Shown here: positions 1 to 9,300 of the stretch, piece after piece
Layout of the letters: each line of letters starts with the position of its first letter
How positions within the stretch are numbered: the stretch's first letter is position 1
Assembly: GCA_005808665.1 (NCBI GenBank)
Contig: SYLG01000028.1
Span: forward strand, 1 to 41,821
DNA: 41,821 nt
Source: Planctomycetia bacterium
Lineage (GTDB): Bacteria; Planctomycetota; Planctomycetia; Gemmatales; Gemmataceae
Direction of reading: 5' to 3'
Program-made: the position numbers and the translations under genes
Notes under the pieces: model-generated
Databases searched by the model: none
Told to the model about the DNA's origin: nothing
The model's input: only the letters and a program-made list of their open reading frames with translations

Positions 1-1
1 A

Positions 2-127
2 CTCAGGAAGGAAACCGAGGCATGGTACATCCACACAAATGCCAAAACCCGTAGGGTCGATTGGCAAATGTCCATTGGAGATGCCAGAATTAAACTAAAG
101 TCCGTTTATCCTGTATTTATTGAGTGA
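2..127 (+). CDS. C-terminal end of an unidentified protein (cut by window start)
   Basis: The second forward frame is open from the window edge to a TGA at 125-127, giving 41 residues that end in ...KLKSVYPVFIE. The composition is protein-like, with alternating hydrophobic and charged residues (WYIHT, VDWQMSIGDARIKL), but no family can be named from so short a piece. Its stop lies inside the 3' end of the AAA NTPase gene on the opposite strand, so the two genes converge and overlap by about 22 bp. It could also be a chance open frame; tail-to-tail overlaps elsewhere in this window make a real gene end reasonable. Confidence 0.45.
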   Translation, partial: LRKETEAWYIHTNAKTRRVDWQMSIGDARIKLKSVYPVFIE

Positions 128-744
128 CAAAGCACTAGTGCCGCCCGGATTTTTTTTCCAAAATCACCTGCCTGGATGAGAATTCGATTGGGGTGGCCGG
201 CCCATACCAATTGGGACAAACGCTCCCTTAATAAGGCTTCGTGTGTGTCCTCATACCGGGTTGCGTTATTGTCCCGGCCAAAGGAGTCCTGGTTGCAAAC
301 AACCACACTTTCCAGGTGAATCACCAAATCATAGCGGTTATAAATCTCTGTCAAATCCAATGCAAAATGTTTTGTAAAATCGGTTAATCCCTCTGGCCAA
401 TAGGCCGCTCCATCCAGGATGCCACGATCACAGATCATTGCACTTGCCCCACATTCCAATCCCAAGGAATGGAATGTGGCTTCCAGGTGCTTTTGGGTGG
501 CAAGGATCTGGGATTGAAACGCTCGTCGCCAGGTGCCTCCTGGAATCAGGGATTTGGGCCAATCGGCGTGTCCCATAGGTGGGGGAATGTTTCCGGATAA
601 AAGAAGGGTTGAGGCTTCGGGTACCAAAATCACCTTTTGGCCAAAGTTTCTTCCCATTTCTTTCAAGCAAAGGGTTTTGCCCGCACAAGGCCCTCCCGTT
701 AGAACAATTCGTTTTGGTTTTTGGCCTTTCCCCAAGGATTCCAA
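106..744 (-). CDS. AAA_28-type (NadR/Ttd14-like) P-loop NTPase
   Basis: The protein is 212 residues with a Walker A motif near the N-terminus (GGPCAGKT, about residues 17-24). A region resembling a kinase LID or Walker B follows (MICDRGILDGAAYW, about residues 103-116), and then an aspartate-rich strand (YDLVIHLESV). This pattern matches the AAA_28 family of small NTPases or kinases related to the NadR kinase domain and animal Ttd14. The substrate is unknown. The start is a TTG at 744: an in-frame stop lies just upstream and a good AGAGGAG Shine-Dalgarno sequence sits 7 nt before it. The gene is monocistronic, is divergent from ribF and converges on the gene end at the window edge. Confidence 0.72.
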   Translation of the reverse strand: MESLGKGQKPKRIVLTGGPCAGKTLCLKEMGRNFGQKVILVPEASTLLLSGNIPPPMGHADWPKSLIPGGTWRRAFQSQILATQKHLEATFHSLGLECGASAMICDRGILDGAAYWPEGLTDFTKHFALDLTEIYNRYDLVIHLESVVVCNQDSFGRDNNATRYEDTHEALLRERLSQLVWAGHPNRILIQAGDFGKKIRAALVLCHSINTG

Positions 745-751
745 GGCGTTA

Positions 752-758
752 CTCCTCT
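752..758 (-). promoter_or_regulatory. Shine-Dalgarno that fixes a TTG start
   Basis: The minus strand reads AGAGGAG, then seven bases, then TTG at 744. An in-frame TAA overlaps this site, so no upstream start is possible. This supports TTG as the initiation codon of the AAA_28 NTPase. Confidence 0.6.
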
Positions 759-877
759 CATTTTTGGGAATCCTGCCCCGGTTCCCGGTAATATCTTAAG
801 ATTTCAAAAGTGGGCGGCGGAATTGACCCGGCAATTCTGTTGGAAAAGGAAAAGGATAGGTCGAATGGACTTTTTGC

Positions 878-2110
878 ATGATGCATAGTGAATGGATTGA
901 TATTTCCCCCTCCCATTGGAGAGCATTGACCCCTGAGGCTTTGCCTGAACCATTTCGAAAATCCATAGTTAGTGTTGGCAATTTTGACGGGGTCCACCTC
1001 GGACATAGAGACCTTTTTACCCATGCAAGGCGGTTGGCCCGACCAGCCCAAAAGGTGATTGCCGTAACATTGGACCCTCACCCCAGGGCACTTCTTCGAC
1101 CAGAAGACACCGGCCCACCTATCCTGTCCCTTGAACGCAAAGTGCAAAAACTACGCCAATGTGGCGTGGACCAAGTGGTTGTCTTCCGGATTGATTCTTC
1201 ATTCCTTGAGCTTAGTGCCCAAGACTTTTTTGACCGCCTTATCCGGGGTATTCTTGATCCTCAGGGCCTCATTGAGGGGGAAAATTTTTGTTTTGGAAGC
1301 AAAAGGCAAGGGACGATTAGCCAACTAGGTCAACTTTGCAATTTGTCGGGAATCGTGCTCCAAATCCACCCCGGATTATTCGATGACAAGGATTGGATTT
1401 CAACAAGTCGCATTCGAACCCTGTTGTTGGAAGGTGAGGTGGCCAAGGCAGCTCGGCTGTTGGGGGCACCCCATGAAACCACGGGAGAGGTGATCGCAGG
1501 GGCCATGCGGGGAAGGTCGCTTGGGTATCCCACAGCCAACCTTGCCTTGCCCCAAACCATTCTCCCGGCGTTTGGGGTTTATGCCGCAAAGGCAATCCTG
1601 GCCAACGGACAAAGCCATGAGGCCGCGGTTAACCTTGGTCCAAGTGCAACCTTTGGTGAAACAGGGGTGAAAATCGAAGCCCATTTGTTGAATTTTTCAG
1701 GCCACCTCTATGGTCAAACCATTCGCCTGGAATGGATAGACCGGATCCGCAGTCCCCGCTTGTTCACCTCTCCGGACGCCCTAAAGTACCAGATTCAAGC
1801 GGACTTGGTCCAAATCCAAACGGTCCTGTCCGCCTCCCGCTCATCCTCAGGCAATTTGTCCCCAAACAATGAAGGCGAAACTTTTTCCCTGGAAAACGCC
1901 CAACGGGTTGTCGATGCATTGGGGGCCCCACTGGTTGGGGAAGGGGGTAGGGTTTTGGTGGTCGGTCGTTCTGGCCCCGCTTTATTGGTTCAATTGGACG
2001 GATCATGCCAATTTTGCCCCAATAGCCTTAGAGTACTTTTGATGGGGATTGAAGGTGAGCTTGCCAAACAACTTCCGGGTATAGAGTATCTTGAACCGGT
2101 AATGACCTGA
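878..2110 (+). CDS. ribF: Bifunctional riboflavin kinase/FAD synthetase fused to a NifU-like C-terminal domain
   Basis: RibF makes FMN from riboflavin and then FAD. The FAD synthetase nucleotidyl-transfer motif GNFDGVHLGH is at residues 34-43. The riboflavin kinase signature RGRSLGYPTANL lies near residues 210-222, followed by NLGPSATFG and an EAHLLNF...LYG segment. A normal RibF would end near residue 315. This protein runs to 410: after a Ser/Asn-rich linker comes a domain of about 75 residues with the features of the NifU C-terminal (Nfu) Fe-S scaffold. These are VDALGAPLVGEGGRVLVV, then a CxxC (Cys377, Cys380) in DGSCQFCPNS, then GIEGELAKQLPGIEYLEPV. The frame is continuous with no sign of a frameshift. 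The thioredoxin gene follows after 27 bp and is probably cotranscribed. The ATG at 881 is an alternative start. Confidence 0.93.
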   Translation: MMHSEWIDISPSHWRALTPEALPEPFRKSIVSVGNFDGVHLGHRDLFTHARRLARPAQKVIAVTLDPHPRALLRPEDTGPPILSLERKVQKLRQCGVDQVVVFRIDSSFLELSAQDFFDRLIRGILDPQGLIEGENFCFGSKRQGTISQLGQLCNLSGIVLQIHPGLFDDKDWISTSRIRTLLLEGEVAKAARLLGAPHETTGEVIAGAMRGRSLGYPTANLALPQTILPAFGVYAAKAILANGQSHEAAVNLGPSATFGETGVKIEAHLLNFSGHLYGQTIRLEWIDRIRSPRLFTSPDALKYQIQADLVQIQTVLSASRSSSGNLSPNNEGETFSLENAQRVVDALGAPLVGEGGRVLVVGRSGPALLVQLDGSCQFCPNSLRVLLMGIEGELAKQLPGIEYLEPVMT

Positions 2111-2137
2111 TTTGACCTAAAAAGGACGGATGATTGC

Positions 2138-2965
2138 ATGAACGGCCATTGCATTGATGTGTTGGAAGCGGATTTTGACAGGTTGGTTGGGGAGGCGAGT
2201 AAAACCCGCCCTGTTCTCATCGATTTTTGGGCCAAATGGTGCCAGCCTTGCCTCAAACTCAAACCCCTCCTGGAAGCCGCCGCCGAAAAAGCCAGCGGTG
2301 CTTTTTTGTTAGCCAAAATCGACATAGACCAAAACCCGAATCTCGCTTCTGCTTTTCGCATTTCAAGCGTTCCAACCTTAGTCGTTTTTCATGAAGGGAA
2401 CCCGGTTAATCGACACACCGGGATCCTGACGCCCTCGGAAATTGAAGCCTTCCTGCGGCCCTACCTCCCAGGCCCCGCGGAGGAATTCCTAAAAAAGGGA
2501 TTGGAAGCAACCACCGCAGGGGATGATGCCCTGGCTTTAAAATGTGCCCAGGATGCCTTTGCCGCGGATGAAACGGACGATCGGGCCCGTTTGTTTCTGG
2601 TGAAATGCCTTTTGAAATCAGCTTCCGGCAAGCCGGATATTTCGTATATCGAATCGCTTTTGGAGCCATTCTCCGATACAGGACCCCTTGCCGCCGATGT
2701 CCTGAAACTCAAAGGTTCCCTCTTTTTTGTCCAATGCCAACCCGTTACCGGGGTGGGTTCAGAGCTTTATCAACAGGGGTGTGCCAAGGCCTCAACGGGT
2801 GCCCCGGAGGAGGCAATTGAACTCTTCCTGGAGGCCGGGGAGCTCAATGACAATCTCGCCCGTGGGCCTGTTAAATGGGCACTCATTCAAGCATTTCACC
2901 TTTTGGGTGAGGGACATCCCAAGCTTGCCTCATTTCGGTCAAGGTTGATGATGCTCCTTACTTGA
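2138..2965 (+). CDS. Thioredoxin-domain protein with C-terminal TPR-like region (CnoX/YbbN type)
   Basis: Residues 1-110 form a thioredoxin fold with the redox-active WCQPC motif (Cys35 and Cys38; the second X-Pro differs from the usual GP) and the cis-proline segment SVPTLVVF. Residues 115-275 are helical, with repeats reminiscent of the tetratricopeptide half of YbbN/CnoX proteins (for example LALKCAQDAF and APEEAIELFLEAGELN). No signal peptide is visible, so it probably acts in the cytoplasm as a thiol-redox protein or holdase linked to protein folding. An AAGGA ribosome-binding site precedes the ATG. It follows the RibF-NifU gene by 27 bp. Its stop overlaps the end of the opposing gene by 8 bp. 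E. coli CnoX lacks an active CxxC, so the intact pair here suggests an active oxidoreductase. Confidence 0.85.
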   Translation: MNGHCIDVLEADFDRLVGEASKTRPVLIDFWAKWCQPCLKLKPLLEAAAEKASGAFLLAKIDIDQNPNLASAFRISSVPTLVVFHEGNPVNRHTGILTPSEIEAFLRPYLPGPAEEFLKKGLEATTAGDDALALKCAQDAFAADETDDRARLFLVKCLLKSASGKPDISYIESLLEPFSDTGPLAADVLKLKGSLFFVQCQPVTGVGSELYQQGCAKASTGAPEEAIELFLEAGELNDNLARGPVKWALIQAFHLLGEGHPKLASFRSRLMMLLT

Positions 2966-3485
2966 GCGGTGTGTGGGTCCCCCGAATCTCGGTTTCCAAC
3001 TTTCCCTTGGCATCGTCTTTGAAAATGGTCCAAACCTGGCCGCCTGATTTGTCAAAAACGCCCACCATGCGAAGGTTTCCGGAATCATTTGGATCCGGAG
3101 CGTTCCAGGTCATCGTTTGTTTGGCTTCATCCCAAATCCCCGTGAATTCGATCGCATCTCCACTGGAAAAAAACCGCCATGACCTAAACAGCTTTCGTTT
3201 GGGGTCGAATGTAAACAGGTTGGTTCCAGTGAAAGAGGCTGCTCCTTTTTCTTCCTTCAGGTTGAAGGATTGCTGGACAAACCGGCCATCGTGGACCCAT
3301 TTTCCTTCCACCACACCTTTGGCTTTGATAGGTTCCGATACCTCCAACTGAAACTTACCAACAAATACCTTTAATTGGGCTGCCTCCGGGACATCTGGCG
3401 AGGGACCTTTAACATCGTCCCTGGCATTGGCGGCACTTATCAATGGAAGGGCTATCAACAATATCATTCGAGCAAGCCAAGTCAT
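2958..3485 (-). CDS. Secreted DUF1579-like protein
   Basis: The protein is 175 residues. It begins with a Sec-type signal peptide (MTWLARMILLIALPLISAANA, cleavage probably after ANA). The mature part reads as a small beta-barrel or lipocalin-like fold. It has the features of DUF1579: a short acidic start (LKVFVGKFQLEV), GKWVHDGRFVQQSF, YTF-like strand LFTFDPKRKLFRSW, and WDEAKQTMTWNAPDPND. Proteins of this type are common in planctomycetes and have no firm biochemical role. The start at 3485 is preferred: a GGAG lies 9 nt upstream, and the signal peptide begins immediately. The TTG at 3500 is less likely. It is a single gene, divergent from the SNF2 helicase. Confidence 0.68.
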   Translation of the reverse strand: MTWLARMILLIALPLISAANARDDVKGPSPDVPEAAQLKVFVGKFQLEVSEPIKAKGVVEGKWVHDGRFVQQSFNLKEEKGAASFTGTNLFTFDPKRKLFRSWRFFSSGDAIEFTGIWDEAKQTMTWNAPDPNDSGNLRMVGVFDKSGGQVWTIFKDDAKGKLETEIRGTHTPLK

Positions 3486-3812
3486 GGGAGGAATCTCCAA
3501 ATGGGTAATTTCGTCCTTAATTTTTGCATTTTACAAAAGTATGGCAAAAAAAAACAAGTGCTCAGGCACTCTCGCCAGGTTGGCACTTTCCCTTTCTGAT
3601 CCCGATCCCATTTTTTCTGGCAATCTTTCCGGGCATTTAATTCCTACGATCGGTTCCCCCTGTTTGCCCGGCAATATTTAACACCTTTTCTTGCTTGTGA
3701 CTTACAGAAACCTTGGAATCGGCTTCAAAACCGGGCCGATATAGAGCCCTATACAGGGTCGGGTTCGATCACCTAGGACGAAATAACCCCATGGAACGGG
3801 GCGAAGCACCGC
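3486..3812. other. Divergent intergenic region
   Basis: These 327 bp separate the divergent DUF1579-like and SNF2 genes and should hold both promoters. I could not assign convincing -35/-10 pairs. A T-loop-like word (GGTTCGATC near 3763) is present, but no tRNA cloverleaf can be built around it. Confidence 0.35.
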
Positions 3813-5654
3813 ATGAGTTTGACACCCTTGACATCGAAAACCGCGAGCCCGACCCCTGTATTTCTTACAGCCCCAATGCCTGAAGAATCGAATGCGGAAC
3901 CATTCTGGGATACCGTTTCCCTTATGCCTGCCCCGGTTGTTCATACCTATGGATCTCCTGTGATCCAATTTCGGGGGCTCGCCGGGTTTGATAAACCGTT
4001 GACCCCTGCCACCCGTTCGGTGGTCCTCCTTCAAGGGACGCCCTGGATAAAAACGATGGGATCCCTGGCCAGCCCGCTTCAGGTGCAGTCATGGAAATTT
4101 CCCTCGCCTTGGGAAACAAGTTCCGCCTTGGTCCCTCCCAAGGCCGGGGAGGAAATGGCCTTACCGGAAACCGTGGCTCAACCCTGCATGGTTGCCAGCC
4201 TGCCCAAAACGCAAACCAGAATCAAACCACCCGTGGGTATGTCGCATCTGAAAGATAGGCTGCTTTGCCTGTTGCAGCCCCCCTTGGAGGGTATTCTTGG
4301 GCAGGAAATGAAACTCCCGTTTCAACCCTACCCGTATCAACTTCAGGGAATTGCTTTCCTCATGCCAAGGGACAATGCCCTTATCGCCGACGAAATGGGT
4401 TTGGGAAAAACGATTCAGGTGATTCTTTCGATTCGGCTAATGGTCCAAAGGGGACAACTCAATCGTATTTTGGTGATCTGCCCAAAGCCATTGGTCCACA
4501 ACTGGATGCGTGAATTCCGGCTTTGGGCTCCAGAAATTCCTTTTGAATCGATCACCGGGAATTCCGAAGAAAGACGCCGCAGTTGGCAATTATCCAACGC
4601 TCCGGTGAAAATCGCCAATTATGAGATTGTCACTCGCGACGAGGAAGATTTCATTCGCAATGAGGTGGCCTTTGATTTGGTTGTCCTGGATGAAGCCCAA
4701 CGGATCAAAAACCGCGATGGCAAAACTTCACTGGTTGTAAAGTCGCTCAAACGCAACAAAAGCTGGGCCATGTCTGGTACACCGATCGAAAACCGGGTAG
4801 ACGATATGGTCAACCTGTTTGAATTCATTGCACCCGGATTGATTCCCCCGGCCACCCCATTTCGAACCATCCCAAGTATTGTAAAAGATCACATCATCCG
4901 CCGAACCAAGGAGATGGTTGCCGGGCATATGCCCCAGAGGATCTACCGCGACCTGACCTTGGACCTCTGTCCTGAGCAGCAAGAAACCTATGATTTGGCC
5001 GAAAAAGAGGGCATTGTTCACCTGAACCAATTGGGTGATACGATCACCGTCCAACATGTTTTTGAATTGGTCATGCGGCTCAAACAGATTTGCAATTTTG
5101 ATCCCAGGACGAACAAAAGCGCCAAGTTGGAACGCCTTGTCGCCGACATGGAGGAAGTTTCCGCAAGTGGGCGAAAGGCAATCGTGTTTTCCCAATGGGT
5201 GGACCCGTTGGAAATCATTGCGATTGCCCTCAAGGAGCATAATCCCCTTTCGTACCATGGTAGGATCCCTTCAAAAAGTCGGCAACCGATCCTGGATCGA
5301 TTCAAGGAGGATCCGGATGCCCATGTCCTTTTGATGAGTTATGGTTGCGGAAGTGTCGGGCTCAACCTTCAGTTCACCAACTATGTTTTCCTGTATGACC
5401 GTTGGTGGAACCCGGCGATTGAGGATCAGGCCATCAATCGGGCCCATCGGCTGGGGCAAAAAAGCGAGGTTTTCATTACCAGGTTTACCAGCACCGGCAC
5501 GGTGGAGGAACGCATTGCCGCTGTGCTTGACAAAAAGCGGCAACTATTCGATGAGATGCTTTCGCAAAATGGCCCGCCCCTTAGTCTTGGCCTTTCGGAA
5601 AAGGATATTTTTGGGCTATTTAATATCAAAGCTAGGCCTAAACGGTTGGCGTAA
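3813..5654 (+). CDS. SNF2-family DEAD/DEAH-box helicase (ATPase)
   Basis: The protein is 613 residues with the full set of SNF2 motifs: motif I DEMGLGKT (about 192-199), motif Ia ILVICPKPLVHNW, motif II DEAQ (about 293-296), motif III SGTPIENR, motif V GSVGLNLQ and motif VI QAINRAHRLGQ (about 540-550). It would be an ATP-driven duplex-DNA translocase or nucleoprotein remodeller. The first 170 residues are Pro/Thr-rich and match no domain I know; there is no SWIM zinc finger or nuclease. The start at 3813 is the only ATG available before an in-frame TAG at 3774, but its ribosome-binding site is weak. It stands alone, with no methylase or restriction gene nearby, so a defence role is not supported by context. 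Confidence 0.9.
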   Translation: MSLTPLTSKTASPTPVFLTAPMPEESNAEPFWDTVSLMPAPVVHTYGSPVIQFRGLAGFDKPLTPATRSVVLLQGTPWIKTMGSLASPLQVQSWKFPSPWETSSALVPPKAGEEMALPETVAQPCMVASLPKTQTRIKPPVGMSHLKDRLLCLLQPPLEGILGQEMKLPFQPYPYQLQGIAFLMPRDNALIADEMGLGKTIQVILSIRLMVQRGQLNRILVICPKPLVHNWMREFRLWAPEIPFESITGNSEERRRSWQLSNAPVKIANYEIVTRDEEDFIRNEVAFDLVVLDEAQRIKNRDGKTSLVVKSLKRNKSWAMSGTPIENRVDDMVNLFEFIAPGLIPPATPFRTIPSIVKDHIIRRTKEMVAGHMPQRIYRDLTLDLCPEQQETYDLAEKEGIVHLNQLGDTITVQHVFELVMRLKQICNFDPRTNKSAKLERLVADMEEVSASGRKAIVFSQWVDPLEIIAIALKEHNPLSYHGRIPSKSRQPILDRFKEDPDAHVLLMSYGCGSVGLNLQFTNYVFLYDRWWNPAIEDQAINRAHRLGQKSEVFITRFTSTGTVEERIAAVLDKKRQLFDEMLSQNGPPLSLGLSEKDIFGLFNIKARPKRLA

Positions 5655-5849
5655 GGGCATGGGAAATTCCTTGGGTATGCTGGTTGTTCAGGCGACCCAA
5701 ATTCCGCCGGCAAAGGTTTTATAAGCTACGATTTTGAAGCTAATTACGAATTGCCCGTTATTCAAAACATAAAGATAAAGTGGTCACCTTGAAACTGGTT
5801 TTGTGGTGAAGGTCCGCTTTGTTAAACTGGCAAACTGTAAATTTGGATT

Positions 5850-6308
5850 ATGTTTTTCCAAGCAATCTTTGGATGCCACCCAGAGGGATTACGCCAGGTT
5901 TTTTTAAAAGGCAAACGAAACCAAATGACAAATCGGTGGTTTGGAAGGCCATTATGGTTCCTGTTGTTGGTGGTTTGGACCACCCTGCTATTACGGCCGG
6001 AACCGGTCACCATTCAGGAGGAGGCGGTGCCCATTGCTTGGCGTTATGGCCTGGCCAAGGGATTACATGTAGGAGTTTATTCCCTCCTTTCGGGTTGGGG
6101 CTGTTTGCTTTTCCTCAGAAAATGGTGGTTTTTAGGCGTTAGCCTTTTGTGTCACGGAGCCCTCACGGAGTACCTTCAAACATTCACAAACTACCGGAAG
6201 GGCGATTGGGTTGATGTGGCTTGGGATGGCTTGGGAATAGGTATCGGAATGGGGGTGGCAAGGGTGATTTATGGGCTATTTTCGAGATCGGACATAGTTG
6301 CTAAATAG
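5850..6308 (+). CDS. VanZ-like small membrane protein
   Basis: The protein is 152 residues with about four hydrophobic segments (PLWFLLLVVWTTLLL, HVGVYSLLSGWGCLLFL, WWFLGVSLLCHGA, GLGIGIGMGVARVIYGLF). It carries the family-like motif TEYLQTF...RKGDWVDVAWDGLG: a glutamate, a glutamine and aspartates placed around a transmembrane helix, as in VanZ proteins. VanZ itself gives low-level teicoplanin resistance, but most relatives have no known role. The ATG at 5850 has only a short GGA before it. An ATG at 5925 (MTNRWFG) begins just before the first membrane helix and may be the true start. The 3' end overlaps glnE by 40 bp in convergent orientation. Confidence 0.68.
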   Translation: MFFQAIFGCHPEGLRQVFLKGKRNQMTNRWFGRPLWFLLLVVWTTLLLRPEPVTIQEEAVPIAWRYGLAKGLHVGVYSLLSGWGCLLFLRKWWFLGVSLLCHGALTEYLQTFTNYRKGDWVDVAWDGLGIGIGMGVARVIYGLFSRSDIVAK

Positions 6309-9300
6309 GCGGATCGAATGGCCCCCATTGCCTCGTAAACAGAATGTTGGAGGGCTGACCCATTGGAATACCCTAATTGGGATGCCAAAATGTCAAGGGC
6401 CGTTGGGGAATCGGGAAGGGTATCAATGGAACGGTTAAAAAGGAGGCGGACCCGATTTTGAACTTTGCTCAAATGGGAATAATGGGTTAACAAAGCTTCA
6501 GCCCGTTCCTTGGGCAGGCATGAAGTCTCTCCAAGTTGGATGAGGGCCGAAAAAGTGTTGGGATCCAAAATTTGGGATAGGGAAGATCCATGACGAAGCT
6601 GCATCAGCTCCACTACGAATTCGACATCTACCATTCCACCCGGGGCCCGTTTGAGATCCCTTCCGCTCCCGGGAGAGGAGGGAAAGTGCGAAATCCGGCT
6701 AACCTCCAATTTTTTGCGCATTTGATGGGCTTCCGCAACCCATGAAGTTTGCCAGGTGTTTTGGGTCAGGATTCGGTGAATGGCGTTTTGGACCAAAGCG
6801 GCCAAGGGACAGGAAACACCCAGAATCCGGAAACGGGTTAAGGCCATTCTTTCCCATAACCGACCCGGGCCCTGGCCGCTGTGATACCGGACAAACTCAC
6901 TTAGGGGCAAAGCAAGGCTTCCTGAACGGCCGGTAGGTCGAAGCCTAAGGTCGATCTCAAATAGGGGTTTATTTCCACCCGCATGGGCCGATTCACGAAC
7001 CAATCCCTGGGCAAGGGCCGTATACCATTGATGTAAATCGCCCTCAGGGGTTCCCTGGTGCCTTGAGCCTTCATAGATCCAGATCAAATCCAGGTCGCTG
7101 AAATAACTCAGTTGCCCTGCACCCAATCGTCCTAGTGCCACCAAAACATGTTGGGAGGGACTGTTTGGGCAAATACAGGGAATTCCCTTTTCCTGTTCCA
7201 GGTTCCATTGATTTTGGGTTGCCATCGCCAAAAGCAAAATTTCCGCAAGGTCGGTAATGGCCCGATTCGTAGCCGCAATTCCCTCTCCCCCCGTCATTTC
7301 CCGGATGCCAATTCCAAGCAGTTCTTTATCCCGGAAACTTCGAAGGATCAGGTGTCGGTCCTTTGCCCCGCGTAGGAGGCCGCCCAATTCGGTGGATAAC
7401 TCCTGATAGGTCCTGGCATGTCCCAGCAGCAGGGCATCGAGCAATTCATCAATCATCCCTGGGTTATCAACAAGAAGTTCACCCAACATGCGACCACTGG
7501 AACAGAGATCCACCAAAAGTTTCAGGGAGGGTTTGTGAAAGTTGAGTAACTCCCAAAGACCAGATTTTCCTCCCAGAGAGGAGGTAATGCGTTCCAATTG
7601 GGAAAGCGTGGCATCCGGATCGGCGGTAAGGGAAGTGGAGTGAAGGAGCGAAGGGGCGATACTGGAAAAGAAATGTCTGGTCCGGAGAGAGGAAAGAAAA
7701 GGGCTGGGTTCCCTGGCAAGTCTTAAAAGATTTTTGTGAGCCAAATCCGGAGAGGAAAACCGGTGCTTGGTCAAAACTTCATACACATCCCCGGGATTCA
7801 GGTCGGGATCAAAAAGTATATCGGTTTCCGTTTCTGCTTGCTCTGATTTGTCGGGAAAAACCTGGTGGACCAAATGGTTCAGAATCGTGTGGATAGGTCC
7901 TGTCCGATTGCCAAGTTGCACCTGTAAAGCATTCCAGGGGTCCTCAATGGCAAGGTCTGTAATACCCATGCGTCTGGCCAAACCCAGGCGGGCGGAATCG
8001 GATTGGGGAATACGATGGGTTTGCAGGTCAGAGACAAGTTGGAGTTTATGTTCGACCTGGCGAAAAAAACGGTAGGAATCATCCAGGACGCGAAATTCCT
8101 GATCTGTAAGGCAGCCATGTCGTTCCAGGGCGGCCAATGCCAAAAGCGTATTTTTTTGTCGGATATCGGGTAGGGTGCCACCATTAAGTAATTGGAGAAA
8201 CTGGATGGTGTATTCGATGTCGCGAATTCCACCACGGCCTGTTTTGATATCAATACCCCCTGAGCCACCCACCGATCTCCTTTCAATACGCCTTTTAAGA
8301 GCCTTAATTTCGGAAATTTCGGAAAATGAAAGGTAATTACGATAGACAAAGTCCTGAATATCGAGGCAAAAATGTCTTCCAAGGAGTACATTCCCGGCCA
8401 CGAACCGGACTTTTATCAAGGCTTGCCTTTCCCAGGTGCGACCATGGTTGTCGTAATAGGCAAGGGTTGGCCCCAAGGCCATGGCCAAGGGCCCGCTTGC
8501 GCCGTTTGGCCTTAGCCTAAGGTCGATTCGCCACCCAATACCTTCCTCGGAATGGGCAGAAAGAAGCCTGATCATTTCACTAATCAATCGGCCATGATAC
8601 TCCGCCGCGGTTACTTGCGTCTTCCCATTAATGGTCATGCCTTCTGCGGAATAGATCATTAATACATCAATATCGCTGGAATAATTCAGCTCTTCGCCAC
8701 CCAATTTTCCCATGGCAAGCAAGCAACAACTGATTTCCCGGTCATTGGATTCAAAGGGAAAACCAAACCGGGGAGCAAGACGCTGACCAGCGATGTATAG
8801 CGATACTTCAAGTGCCGCCTCCGCAACACGGCTAATATCCTTGGTGATTTCCTCGAGAGGTCTTTCACGAAACAGGTCGTTGATTGCAATGCGAAGCAAC
8901 TGATCCATGCGAAAACGGCGCAGGATCCGGATTTGACCAGGTTCGTCTGAAACATGCTCCAGGGTATTTTGTAATTGGCCAACCATTTCCCCCAAACCGA
9001 GTGATCGCCTTACCGGATGAAGAATTGCTTCAATAGCCTCGGGATGGCGCGAAAGGTGATCGCCAAAAACTTTGCCTGAACCAAGGACCCGGAGCAGGCA
9101 ATCAAGTGTCCTCCCTTTGCCCTCCCACAGGCTACCAAGGGGAATGGGTGCGGCGGATTTCATATTGGCCAATTGCCATTTGGCCAATTGGCCAAGGGCA
9201 AGTTCTGGATCGGCTGTTTTGGCGAGGAATTTGCCAAGGAAAGGGTCGTGATCCCGAATCAGTTCAGGGGCAAACTGTTTGAGAAAATCGAAATTGGCAC

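Noticed and set aside
3755-3790. T-loop-like word GGTTCGATC suggesting a tRNA
   Set aside because: No complementary T-stem, acceptor stem or anticodon arm can be drawn around it.
3813-5654. SNF2 helicase as part of a phage-defence system
   Set aside because: No methylase, nuclease, DISARM or BREX partner gene lies on either side.
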